NCBI RefSeq assembly: GCF_019649055.1
Contig: NW_026570595.1
Span: 1-33,193, forward strand
Direction of reading: 5' to 3'
Length of the DNA: 33,193 nt
Origin: Paramacrobiotus metropolitanus
Taxonomy: Eukaryota; Tardigrada; Eutardigrada; Parachela; Macrobiotidae
Shown: positions 1 to 12,246 of the stretch, in pieces
Layout: each line of letters begins with the position of its first letter
How positions within the stretch are numbered: position 1 is the stretch's first letter
Position numbers and translations under genes: made by a program
The notes under the pieces: model-generated
What the model was told of the DNA's origin: nothing
What the model saw: the letters and a program-made list of their open reading frames with translations, nothing else
Database searches by the model: none

Positions 1-24
1 AACTGTGCTGCGAACTGTGCTGCG
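1..24. repeat. Two direct copies of a 12-bp word
   Basis: The window opens with aactgtgctgcg twice in tandem. It lies downstream of the zinc-finger gene that ends at 95. More copies may lie to the left of the window. Confidence 0.6.
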
Positions 25-94
25 AATGAACAAGGTACTGCAAACCGCACCGGAAATCCTAATTTCCAGCTGGAGAAGATAAAATGATCATATG

Positions 95-2617
95 TTATGG
101 TTGAGGGAGCGCGCCGTGATTCCAGTCTTTCTCGTGATCAGCGCCGATGTGCCAGACAATGTGGTCATGCTGCTCATATTCAACGCGGCAATCCTGCAAA
201 ATTCAGCAAAGATGCGCCAATTTCGGAGAAGCAATCACTCAGAAATTACAGAAAACAAAGAAACTGGTATTTTGCATGTAATACAAATGAGAAGCAAATA
301 CAATTAAGTCCAGTTTATATAAAATTAAACTGGAAAGAAAAAACAGCCAACGCACACTAGCTTACCGGCACGGGACATTGGAAACTGCGGAGAAAACAGT
401 CGGACGTTTCCTGGGTGTCGACGCTGCTGCTTATGGTCTCCCCGAGGCGCCGCTCCGTGATCCTCGCTTCCAGCGCCGCCCGGTGCTATTAATCCACATC
501 CACACTAACCGATCCTCGACATTATTCAGTAGCTACAACGATGGAACGCACCTGCATCGCCGCTACTGAAAAAGTGACATCCGGATCGAGAAGCTGCGGA
601 TGCTCGGCCTTGATATGCGCCTCCATCTGGTCGTCGATGTCCGACGTGCGCACCCTACAGTTCTAAAAATTACGGTTAGCAACCAGAACCCCATTGGAAA
701 ATCAGGAATGCGCCAAGTGTGTCGGGCACGTACCTTGTCAACGCAGGCGTAATAGAATTTTGTCGGCAGACCGTAGCGATGGCTATGATGCTGCTGGAAG
801 TGCAGATAAAGGAAGCCGGAATGAGGGAACGACACATCGGCCTCAGCACACGACTCCACGTTGCAGACGTACTCCACTTTTCCCCCCTGCCAACATATTG
901 TTTCATTAGTCTGCATTCGTACTATAGCGATTCAGTTATTCAAACAACTGAGTGAACTGGATGATAAAGCCAAATCTAAATATTGCAAACAAATAAAAAT
1001 AACGCAAATAATTTCGGTTATCATCAGAGCGCAATTGTGCAGTATCTGTGTGCGGTATAACTAACGAAGAAATTAGTAAACGAACAAATAAAATAATTTT
1101 AAATATTCTTCGACGCTTTTCGCATTCCGGATAATATCACAATAGTCAATATGGATTTGCGTTCCGCACACCATAGACACCGTACTGTGCCACATGGAAA
1201 AACTTTTCGAAAATCCATTACATAATAATATTTTACAAATCTGCACACAATAATAATATTAATAAAAAATTATCAAGATCTCTAATGTGATACAGCGCAG
1301 AGAATACCGTGACTCTGGTGTCTGGCGCACAAATCATACCGCGAAAGTTTCCGGAATTCGAAAAACGTCGAAGTGTATATCGAATGCATTGCGCTGTATT
1401 ATACAGAATTTTATAGGCACATCGAAAACGTCGAACTGTTCACCACGTTGCTCACCTTGATAACGGTGGGGGTTATGATCTTGTCGGGAATGATCTGGCT
1501 GGGGAAGAGCTGCGTCAAATCGCTGGTCCACTCGGGGAACATCTTGTTCCTCTCTTTGCGCACGATTTTAAGATTCATCTACAACGGCGGGAGTCGTAGT
1601 GCACATACTGCTGCATGCAGGTAGAAGCTCGAAAGCACCTTACCGGACCGCTTCTCTTCTTCCACTGCTTGCACAGCGCCTCGAACATCCTCTCGTAGTA
1701 CACCGGATGGGTGGTATAAATGTGGTGGTCTAAAATGTCTCCGAACGGGTCGAACGCGACGAAGGTACAGGGGATGCCGTTGTTGTGCTCGGCCGGACAG
1801 AGACAGTGGAAATTCAGCTGTACGTTGTGCAGTTCGTGTTGACTGCCCTCCAGATGGGCCTTAGACCCTGCGGGAAGCCCGCGTGGAATTTCTTACACTC
1901 GTCCGCGGCGTTCTCCGTGAAACGAAACGGACAGCGAAATGGCTCGATCATGCACTGAAAAAACATTAAGCTGAATACGAATAAGTAAGTCCATGAGCGG
2001 ATGGCCCAGTACTTACTCCGAGGGTGGCCCGCATCAGCACATGCGTGGTGCGGTCCTCGGACTCGGAGACGCGAATCAGCAGCATCTCGCGATTCTTGTT
2101 GCCAAAGTCACGCACCTCCCTATCCGGCCGTTTCAGCGCCTCAAAATACTCCTGCATATTAGGCACAATCTCAACAATGCCAAACAACTTGTAGATGCAG
2201 TGAATAAAGAATAAAGCGGAGTAACGCACAGGGAATAAACAGGAGCAAGGCTTGGTTACGTAGGAGAAAACATAGAACAAAAAAATGGATAATTCTGATA
2301 CACTCTGATTTTCCAGTACTTCGTACACAACAAAAGTATTTCTTCAGCTGGTCGCCATAGTGGGCGGTTGCAGTATACACCGGGACACCCAGATCGATGA
2401 TTCCCACGAAATTACTTACTGGGGCGTCAAACTCGGCGATTCCCAGACGATCGTGGGTGAGGCGCCTAACCAAATTATTGTCAATGTAGGCGAAGTGGAG
2501 CGATTATCGGAGACCTTGAAAAACAGATGGAATGTGGGTGCAGAGGATGAAGGTGCCGCAGTGGACGGAGAAGAAGAGTCCGACCGACTTTGACGGGAAA
2601 CCACTGGATGATGTCAT
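95..2617 (-). CDS. C2H2 zinc-finger protein, family not recognised
   Basis: Eight exons on the minus strand: 2617-2327, 2151-2017, 1954-1644, 1578-1340, 886-734, 662-552, 485-366 and 193-95 (stop 97-95). All junctions are GT-AG and phase 0. The C-terminal third carries three classical C2H2 fingers: CNVESC...HFQQHH, CVDKNC...HIKAEH and CPVPDC...HIGADH. The exon 1954-1644 holds further Cys/His clusters (FHCLCPAEH, C...DHHIYTTH). The N-terminal part is Ser-rich, then contains SDNRS and a segment starting FAYIDNNLVRRLTHDRLGIA. It is probably a nuclear nucleic-acid-binding protein, but no family or target can be named. Exons 1954-1644 and 1578-1340 are each one base short of a multiple of three, and the first exon needs two compensating shifts (near 2560 and 2497), so the ATG at 2617 is tentative. 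The largest intron, 887-1339, shows no feature. Confidence 0.7.
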
Positions 2618-3279
2618 CGCCGACCCCGATTACTCGCCGGAAAAGGGGCCCTATAAGCATTTAAACATTTAAAGCGAAACTATGTGCATTTATTTGATGT
2701 GATTTGTTTGTTTCGCGGTGACTGAGTACAGTGCCTTTTTGTCGATGCAAACAATACAGCAGTTCATACTGAATACTCGTATTATTGTTGCAAGTACTAC
2801 TCGAACAGTTGCTGACATTTTCATTCAGAGACCACTTGGTGAACTGAAATGTGGCGGTAAAACTTTGCAGCAGCGGATGCGGGAATAAGTACAAGTACTG
2901 TACGTTTAGTCGTTTATAACCATGAAAAAGTCGGGTTTCTTGGACAACAAATCGTCAACACATAGTCGCACGGCACAGATGTTGTTTTCATTGTACTTGT
3001 ATTGGGATTATCCAGCTGTATGCAAACAAACAATACAAACAAACATACGCCGATTCACGCGTGGTAATAAAATTACGAAATATTAGTACTGCATAAACGC
3101 CTGCGAAAAACAGCAAACATGATTAACGAACAATAAAACAAATACCAGCGACAACAAACGTTTAAATACACACCAGCAACTTAGCAAGGTAAACATTAAT
3201 TATACAATTATACACACCACAAGTAAAACCAACCCTAACCGGCACAATAAGAGAAAAAGACACAAACACCCAGCTACAT
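2618..3279. other. Intergenic spacer between polybromo 3' end and zinc-finger gene 5' end
   Basis: AT-rich, no convincing exon on either strand. It should contain the polybromo 3' UTR and the zinc-finger promoter. The ACAAACA-rich stretch around 3020-3050 is low complexity. An antisense open frame overlaps the left edge (2530-2671, plus strand) and is discussed among the findings. Confidence 0.6.
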
Positions 3280-6200
3280 TCACCTGCGACTGGACGCCGC
3301 CCGTCGCAGAGCGCTGCGGCCCATTCCCACGCCCATTCCCCCCGTGGGCGGTCCCATGCTCTGCGCCGCGGTCATGGCAGCCGGCGGCGCACTGACACTC
3401 ACTTCCGGCATGGCCGGCAGGCCGCACATCCCGGTGAACATGAGATTCCGCGTATTCCACAGCTTATTCACCAGCTCCATCCCTTTGTTCTTCGTCGCCG
3501 CGTCAATCTGCAACAAAGACGGCCAATAATCCGGGGATCGTGGCAGGCAGCGGCGTGTTCTCCGGGTGGCCTGTAACTGCCGCTTCCATGCTGGCACCGC
3601 CGGACGGGACCCTCCCGCCATCCCGTTATTCTCCAGATATTTCAGGAAGACCTCGGTGTGCAGGGCGCGTTTGACCTTTGGAGGCTCCGGAGGCAGGGTT
3701 AAGAACAGCGGCCGATGAATCTGCTGCTGCTGGCGGATTAAATTCTGGATCTGCTGTTGTTGTGCCTGCATGATGGCCAGCGCTTGTGGCGGGATAGGGG
3801 TGGGGCCGGTGGGAGCGGCGGGTTCCGTTGAAGGCGCCGGGGTCGGTTCCGGTGGGGGTGGCGGGGCCGGCTGCGGTGGAGGCGGTTGGACGGCCTTGGC
3901 TGCCGCGGCTTCCAGTTCCGCTTGTGCTTTCACCTGCGACTGCCGCTCCAGAATGCGTTTTTCCAGTTCATCCACCAGGTCCAAATCGGGTTTGGAGCCG
4001 AGGCCTTTAAAGGAGATTCCCTCCAGGTATGTCAGACCGCGTTTCTTCAGTTCATCGTTGATGAACTGGCTCTTCCGTCGGGCCTCGCCGTCCCAGTACT
4101 TCCGGTCGGGAGCCGAGAGTTTTTTCCACATATCGGAAATTACGCGGCTGATTTCCTGTGAATAATGTCAACAAAGGATAAGAAACATACTCTACCGATG
4201 CAGACTAAATGAAGTACGTAACAGTAAGTGTTGTAGTACTTACCGGAAACGACAATCCCGGATGAGTTTCTTTAATCGTTTTGCGGTTCTCCGCTCCGTA
4301 CAAAATAAATCCGGACACTGTATATTTGGATTTCTTCGGGCTTTTCTTTCCCAACCGCCGGCCGCGTTTGGGTATTGCTTCCAGTGCAGAAGCAGCGGGC
4401 GATAACGGCGTCGCAAAGGAGGATATTTCGTCGGTGTCGTTGGTGGCACTCATCACGTCGTCGTCGTAACTTTGCACAGTTGGAGGAGATTCCTGAAAAA
4501 AGGGTACGAAATTAAAACAAATTGGGTTTGACTGCAAAATTATCCACTCCAGCCAGCAACAGAAGTGTGGTGTACGTACAAACTTTCAACAACCGAAATA
4601 AATTTTTATGGGATACTGCTAAACACAAAACCTAGAGTTCAATTCGTCTATGTAATTATGTGCTCAAATCACCCACTCAAGTACACATCAATAAAAATAA
4701 TCAGATGCTCAAAGAAGTCGAATTTCTTATAGCAAAATCGTACCTGGCCGTCTGTATCGCTTTCCACCAGTCGGCCACTCAATGCGGCCTCCAAGAACGG
4801 CGACACCACGCGCTTCGGATTGACGGGCTTATCGAAGAAGTACAGTTCATCCTCCGTCGCATGCGATGAACTCGTCGTAGATACATTTAGAAACCGTGCT
4901 CCCCGGTGCCGTTTAAACAGCTGACCATTCTCCTGGATCTTGGCCTCCATAATGTACACCTGGTCCTCGGGGATCTCCGTTTGCCGGCATGTGGAGAAAT
5001 CTTTCAGCGTCAACACAGCACACCGGCTGGTTAACTCTTCCACGGGATGCGATGCCTCCGTCACTTTCTGGTACACTTCATTGGCGTAGAATAATTTAGC
5101 CGGAGAGTGCTTTTCCAGATCTTTGGGGAAGATGAATACCGTTCCCGATACGAATGTTTGACTCCTGAAGTGAAAAGTGTATGCTGTAACGCGCGTCAGA
5201 CTATTGGATTTTTAGTTATTGTTAAAAATAAAAACTGTTTGAAAACGCAGACCACCAAACAGTTACAGACTGGCGACTACACTAGAATGACTCCCGAATT
5301 TAAGCAGTCAATTTTATAGCACTAAACGGAATGAAACCACAAGCCAAAATTCTACAATTTGCTTCAAAACGACAAGTTCAAAGATCAAGGAAACATTATG
5401 GACAGTTTGGGCAAAATGCGGCAGTAGCGATACCAATGACTGTAGCAATAGCCGTCCCGTGGTCCGTCTACGAGACGGCTATGGCTATAGCAAACTGTCT
5501 TATAACTCAAGCAAATGATTTCGTTAATTTACATCAGCTAAAAACCTGCCAGCCAGCGAAAATGTACATCTCAGTTTTCTGAACTTACAGCTTGGAATAA
5601 ATCTTGTCAATTTTGATGATGTGGTGCGTGGTTTCGTTCTTGACCAGTACGCAGTCGCCAATCTTCAAGAAGCCCAACGGTGAATCCTTCTGTTCATAAA
5701 AGGTGTAATCCGGATCGGGACTGGCACTTTTGGCCAATACAGGCTCGCGGAATATATCGATAACCTCTGAGTCTGGGCACTGCGCTAGGTCCTGCTCACC
5801 AGCACCCGCGAAGACCGAAGGAACGCGGCCAGCCGTCAACGGCTTCTCCCGTGCCACCAGAACAACCCGCGAATTCTCCGGCATTTTCCATACCTACAAA
5901 AACAAACTTATCCATAAACTTAATGCAGACATGCCTGATAAAAACGTCACGCTAACAATGAACACATGCCGTTGGCCTTCATAATCACAATTTACTGAAT
6001 ATGGAGCATGATCTCACAAAACTAAACAATGTTTGCAGTCACAACCACAGACGAAACGCAATGGACGTGCTGTTAACAAAGAGTTATTTTTTAATTTAAG
6101 CGTGCGAATTGCAAAGGGTCAAGTTAACTTAGACTTGCAACAAGTAAAGCTTTTCCCATTATTGCTTTTACTTTGTATTCAACGTAATTAAATCTTTCAT

Positions 6201-9200
6201 TCTAATTAAAATCTCAATACTTTATTTTAATTATTGTGAATATTTAATAGATTACGCAGTACGCACCTTGATCTTCCGGAATGTCTTTAGCTTGGTAACG
6301 TACCGCGCATCGCATACATACACGTCCTTATAATCAAACCCGACCGGTTTCATCTTAAAGTAGTCCTTCGCTCCCATAACGTAGCATTTGCCGATAATCC
6401 GACTGGGTACATGCGTCTCCACCATATCGCTCTTGAACACCTCCTTCTCGTAGAACTTCCGCGAGGCCACATGGAACGTCTCATACGGGCGCAACATATA
6501 CGACCCTTTGATCAACATTACCCCGCTGCCGTCGCCACTCATCAGCAGCTCTTCAATACAGACGATCAGCGGCTGCTTCAGTTTTTCATACGGTTCAACA
6601 TAGACAAAATCCCCGACGAAGTACTGTTCTGCCCCCACGCTGACGGAAAGGGCCTTCCGATTTTGATTCCGAGGTTCCGGCGGAATCGGATGCCGGTGGC
6701 GGGGTTTTCGGCGGTTCCGCGGAGACCGGTCGGCGTTTAGCCTCCTTCCGTTCTTGCTCAGTGGATTGCTGGAATTGGCGTTTAGTGTAGAGAACGGCCG
6801 GGGAGACAAATTTCTCGCCTTTAGCACCGCATAGCTCATCGCGTTTGTTGATGAAATGCTCGTGCAGGGCGACCGCGTCCTCGTAGGTCGAGGAGTCTGG
6901 CTGGGCGCTGAAGCGGATATTTTCCAGGCAGCGGAAGACATCGTCCTGTAAACGGTCCAGACGGCGGTAACGGCCGTGGTAAACGTTGGAGCGGATGTTT
7001 TCCAATGTTAAAGGCGGTCTAAAACCAACAACATTTATTTAAACAGTGCAGAAAACAGAAGTATGCCCACTGTCTATTCTGTCTACATTGTACAGTACAT
7101 AAAGCATTTTGTAGTTCTACCCTTATTATTCGTAAGAAGTATATGGAGACACAAAAATTTGAGCTATTTTAATCAGTGCACCTCAGCGCAGGCAAATCGA
7201 TATGTGGAGTACATGGCTTCTGTTGAATAATTTAATGGACAAAAGTTTTTTTTAAAAAAACCGGAAAATGTTATGCTCAACGGGTCTTACGTAGATTCAT
7301 CCACACTGCCTTCACTGCCGCATTCCGATTCCGCGTCGACACAATCTCCAAGGAGTTCAGCTAAATTCCGACCATTGGCATCTTCGAATTTCATCAAGCT
7401 ATCCATAAGAATTTGCAGCATCTCCTGCACTTTCTGGCGCATTCGGCACCTCCGAAGCGAAGATGCCCATATTGCGTGCTTTTCCATGGTCGCATCCAGC
7501 AGGACCAGTGCATCCTAAACGTTTAAAGTTCTGCCAACCACCGCCAGAAACTGTAATAGTTTCATGCTTTCGTGTTACATACATTGTAAATCTGCGATTT
7601 CGGTGAATTAAACGTTGCCGCGTTTTCAAACATTTGTCCAAAGTCTTCAATAATGTCGTCCATCGTCGGGTACTGATTCTGCTGGATGCGGCTGTAGATC
7701 TTATCCAAATCTACCGGCTTCTTAATAACATCGTAATACGCTGGTAATTCCTGTTCCATGAGTAACGAAATATATTAACAAGAGCGCCTTATTAAAAATA
7801 TAAAAATAAAGGTAAAAGATAAACGTATATTAACCGAATGAAGATGCAATACTAATTTGGATGTAAAGGCATGCACTCTACTTCGAAATTTACTGTAGGA
7901 TAAAATGACTTTATTTACCGCTTTCAGTGGCAAAGTCTGAAACATTTCACTTCGCTGTCTTCCGGTTTCATCCGTTAATTCGCACACGTATTCGTACAGT
8001 TCGATCAACGAGGCCTGCAGCGGCGACGTTGGAGTGGAGAACTTTGAGATCTGTAGAATGTAAGTAAAAGTTCCATTCATCTTGTAACGTACTGTAGTAT
8101 AAAAATTTTACTCATACTTTCGTGCGCTGGAAGTATGTCGGCGCTGACTGCCACTGCTTCCGCTTTCTTCTGTCGGCGACACGCCAATGACGCGCAAGGA
8201 TTTCTTCACAATTTCTTCAAATTTCACTGCATCGTTATAAATGTCGCTTCCTTTAAAGATAAGCAATCCAGTTACACTGGCAAAGCAGAAGAACACAAGA
8301 CACCAAATCAAGTTAGCATTTATCTTACCTTCTTCGTTATACTGTTTTGCGTTGTCACATAAAAGTTGGATGTCCGCCAGCAACACCTCTTCCGTCCCAA
8401 ACTGCAAAATGAAGGAAACCATGCCGATAACTAATTTTACAAAAACAACAAATCAAAACATTCCAATAAGTCTTTCGAACGAATGAATAGAGCATCAACT
8501 GAGATCGACATTTCAAGACAAAGAAAAATTACCGATATTTGACAAATTACACCATAAAAGAGGAAAACTCACGTTACTTTACCTTGTCATTCTGGACTTT
8601 GTTAACCAGTGTTTTGATGTCAATAGGCTGCGAGATAACGTTATAATAATCCGGATAATCCTTTCTTCAGCGGCTTCTCCAGGAACATTTCCACCGGATA
8701 GATGCCCTTATCCTTGTATTCCAGGATGCCGCGCAATAAAAATTTCATACGCTTACGCAGTGACGAGTCATCGTATTCCGGCAGTAGTTTCTCACTGAGT
8801 GACGTTCTCAAAGGCGAACTGTTTTTATCAATTTCCTATCAAAGCAGACAATATAACTGGCAAGGAAAGACAAACATTTGCACCAACCGACGTACTTGTT
8901 GGAATTCTTTCAGTCGTCCTTCTACAAAATTTTTTATCCGCTCCGAATCGCGATAGATGGAAGACTTTTCGTTGTTGAAGATCTGCGCATTCTGACACAT
9001 GAGTTGCAGATCAAGGATCATTTCATCCAATGCAATATACAATCCCTTCTGCGAATTTCATTTAACAAAAACCATAAATTATGCTCTAACAAATGTTACT
9101 GAACATAAACAAACTACGAGTACCTTAATTTTCCTCTTGATCTGGGACAAAGCGACTGGCGATCGGATAACGGTGTAATATTCCGGATAGATCCTGTAAA

Positions 9201-11291
9201 GCGACACCACATATTTCAATCACAATGTCAGAAAACAAGGTTGGTCTTTAACCGAAACTTTTCACGGATTAAACGCTGTTCATCCTGATTTTAGCAAATC
9301 ATGAAATGCATGTTCATATTTATGTAATACAACGTACTTTAATCGAACATGATAGCTGCAAAAAATACGAAAAAAATTCCAAACCGTACTTTTTGCTGGG
9401 CAGTTTGAGGAACGGATTGCATATAATCCGCCCACCAGGGCCCTTCAATTTGGTGACCGCATCATACAGCTCCTCCATGGCCGCCGAATTGTTGCCTTCA
9501 CTGGTCGGCTCCACCTGACCGGACTCGTCATCGGAATCCCCGGCCATCACTTCATCCGCCACCTCATCGACTTCCTCCGCAACCCCTTCCCGCACTCCAT
9601 CCTCCTCGCCGTACTCCAGTGCGGCGTAGATGGCCGATGCCAGCTGCGTCTGTCTGCGTGTCCTTCAGCAAAATCACGATCAGTGCGGTATCTCACGGTA
9701 TATAACCAACTCAAAGATCACCAACAACACAAACAGAACACCCAGAAAGATTTGAGAAGAGAGAAGAGTCAACTCACCGTTCCTCGCTAAAATATATCCC
9801 ACACGGAAACATGAAGAAACAAGAAGGCTTGGTAAGAAACAATGAGATAAAAACAAACATATCATGCACGCCAGCACAGTTGTCCAGACTGCTGAACACC
9901 AACGGCTTTCATGAACATAAACTGGGTAATAAACTGTGCAACATACCTGACTGTACGCTCGGTCGTGCGAGCTGATTCTCGTACATCGAATTCGTTTTTC
10001 TTGTTCAGTGTTAAGCGTTTCAACATTGCAGCATCCTGAAAAGGCAAATGTGTGTTCATCAAACGTTTTACTGAATAAAAATGGGCTAACGTAAATTAAT
10101 TATGGTACGATTCTATGCAGCGAAAGATTGTATAAAAGTTTATATCATCTGTTCAATGAACAGAAATTAAGTTTTCCAGTGAACTCAAGGGTAATTGTCT
10201 TTCGTATTAGCAATTAATGCACAAGAAGAGCGCAAACTGCAAAACAACAAAACTGTAAATGCAAACTTTACTTATAAAACAACAAAAATCATAAGTACTC
10301 GTACTTACGACTTAAGAATCACCATTCTATAAAGAACTGAAGGATTCTTTTAAGTCTGAGCCATTTGTCAAAAGAAAATAACAGCGTGAAAAATACTAAC
10401 AGCGTGCATAAAAATGATCTATAAAAATGTAAAAATTCTGGAAACTTGGCAAGCAACAACTAATCCACCAACCTTATGGATCTGCGATGCTGGCGAGTTG
10501 TAGTCGAGTGCATTGTTGAACATCTGCACCAGATCCTCCACCAGTGCATCCAGCGTCCGATACTTTCCAGCCTGAATCTTCATGGCAATCTGCTTGAGAT
10601 CGATGGGATTACTGATGACTCCATAATAATCCGGGTAGATGGTGCGCGAAGGGAGCAGGGTGAATTCGGTGCTCATCTGTGCGCCTTTTTCGTCGGTGTG
10701 CTGCACGACAACAGTGAAGAGCTCCTCCAGTAAATCTTGCGAATTGGGCGATGGAGGCTGTACAATACCGCACAAAATGAATTAATTAACTATTTAACTA
10801 TAACGAAAACTAAATAAGCAAAATTACAAATCAGCTAACTGCTAATACCAAAAAAAACTTACATATTAATGGTTCTACTAAAATCAATCAATCAATTTTA
10901 AAAGTTAAAGTATGAATGAAAAGGGAATAAATGCACAAAGTAGGAATAAAATTGATCGTGGAAATCACCAGGAAATGGCATAATGGCTTTGCAGTTAGCA
11001 TTTGCAAGCATCTGTTATTTTCTTGCAGTTAGTTATTAGTATGGAAACGTGAACGGCGACGTCTACCAGGACCAGATGCAATTTATTAAATTCACAAAGA
11101 ATGAAGTTCTTTATGCATCCTACCTGAACATCGGAGGACGCCGTGGACGCCTCCCGTGCCTCCTCCTTGCGCATGCGTTTCGGCCGCGTTGTCGCCGTTG
11201 TGGTGTTGGATGTGGAGCTCGTGGAAGCATTGGTGTCTTCGCTGGCACGATCGTTCGTTGAGCTGCGTCGAGCTCGCTTGGTACGGTTCAT
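3280..11291 (-). CDS. PBRM1: Polybromo, PBAF chromatin-remodelling subunit (PBRM1/BAF180)
   Basis: Seventeen exons: 11291-11124, 10757-10473, 10035-9947, 9653-9390, 9193-9124, 9048-8896, 8835-8583, 8401-8329, 8250-8118, 8050-7919, 7750-7583, 7514-7291, 7018-6267, 5893-5589, 5164-4744, 4492-4244, 4155-3280; about 1537 residues. After a basic Ser/Thr-rich N-terminus come five bromodomains (YPDYYGVISNPIDLKQIA, YPEYYTVIRSPVAL, YPDYYNVISQPIDIK, LPAYYDVIKKPVDLDKIY, and a sixth-type domain with PPLTLENIRSNV and YRRLDRLQDDVF). They are followed by BAH1 (VGDFVYVEPYEKLKQP, FYEKEVFKSD), BAH2 (LKIGDCVLVKNET, EIPEDQVYIMEAK), an HMG box (SGFILYGAENRKTI, MWKKLSAPDRKYWDGEARRK), a Pro/Gln-rich linker and the C-terminal LHTEVFLKYLENN domain. 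In this family the bromodomains bind acetyl-lysine and target the PBAF SWI/SNF complex. The first domain aligns with human bromodomain 2, so bromodomain 1 is absent. Single-base indels: an extra base at 8660-8661 and at 6632-6636, and a one-base phase mismatch between exons 9 and 10. Introns of 300-440 bp show nothing else. Confidence 0.95.
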
Positions 11292-12246
11292 TTTGGGCGT
11301 CAAAAGATCCGACAAAAAACTGAGAAAGAAAATTCAATTCATAACTGATCTACACTTCAGTCAGTCATAATAATAATAATCACAAATCAACAATCCGACG
11401 CTCCAAACTGCAGTTTACCAAGGATCAATGCCACTCATGCTGCAGCATTTGCGTCAGACGATATTCACGGTGCAAATTCATCCGTCAAACTCGCGCCAGG
11501 ATTCGCAACACTCAACGAGATCTCGGACAATCACCCTGCAGGATACGGATTTTCTGGAGAGGATCTTGAGAAAAAGGCGAAATTATTCAGGATAACGTCA
11601 AAACATTCAAAATTCAAATGATCAAATCAATTTTGACTGAAAAAGTGAAATCAATCCACCATGATCTTGCCAACATTTTTCAGATCTGTTGATTTCCATC
11701 GGGATATGCACTGGAATCCAGGAGACAATGAAAATGGAATTCCATTCCGTGAGGAGAAATGGATGAACAAATTAGTGGGATTCCATTTTAACTTGTGCTA
11801 AGCCTGGATGGCGCGAACGCTCGTGCGCTTCCTTTGAAAGTCTGCAGACTTGTTTAAACGTGCCTTGGAGATTTCAAATTTGGACTGAATCCAGTCGGTT
11901 GGCATCTGAGCATCTCATAACGTTGAGAATTGAGAATTGATTGTTTACAGTTTTTTACAGTAACAAATTGTTTTCGAATCTCCAGTGTTTCAGATTTTCT
12001 TTTTTTCTAACGTGTTCAACCTGTCAGTCCGTTATTCTGTAGTATTCTTATGTTATGCACGGGATACAGTCTTCACTCTTCAGTGGATTGCTAATACTTG
12101 TTGTTGAATTCGCCGTTGATTTGTGAAGCGCAGGATGCAGTGGATGCTTTGGATTTTGAAGTCTTGAATCTTTGTGACTTTGCCATTTTGACTTAGTATC
12201 ATAGTATGGGATGTGATTGGGACATTGTCTAGCACTGCCATTCAGA
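11292..12246. promoter_or_regulatory. Divergent promoter region between polybromo and the KNL1-like gene
   Basis: The two start codons face away from each other 955 bp apart, so both 5' UTRs and promoters must lie here, unless there are distal non-coding exons. I see no TATA box at a convincing distance and no coding exon. The polybromo ATG at 11291-11289 was preferred over the in-frame non-ATG extension to 11315. Confidence 0.6.

Noticed and set aside
1373-1624. Plus-strand hydrophobic frame resembling a membrane protein
   Set aside because: The minus strand here encodes an exon of the zinc-finger gene (KIVRKERNKMFPEW) with a GT donor and matching phases.
3344-4165. Several plus-strand Gly/Ala-rich frames
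   Set aside because: Mirror of the Pro/Gln-rich linker and C-terminal domain of polybromo on the minus strand.
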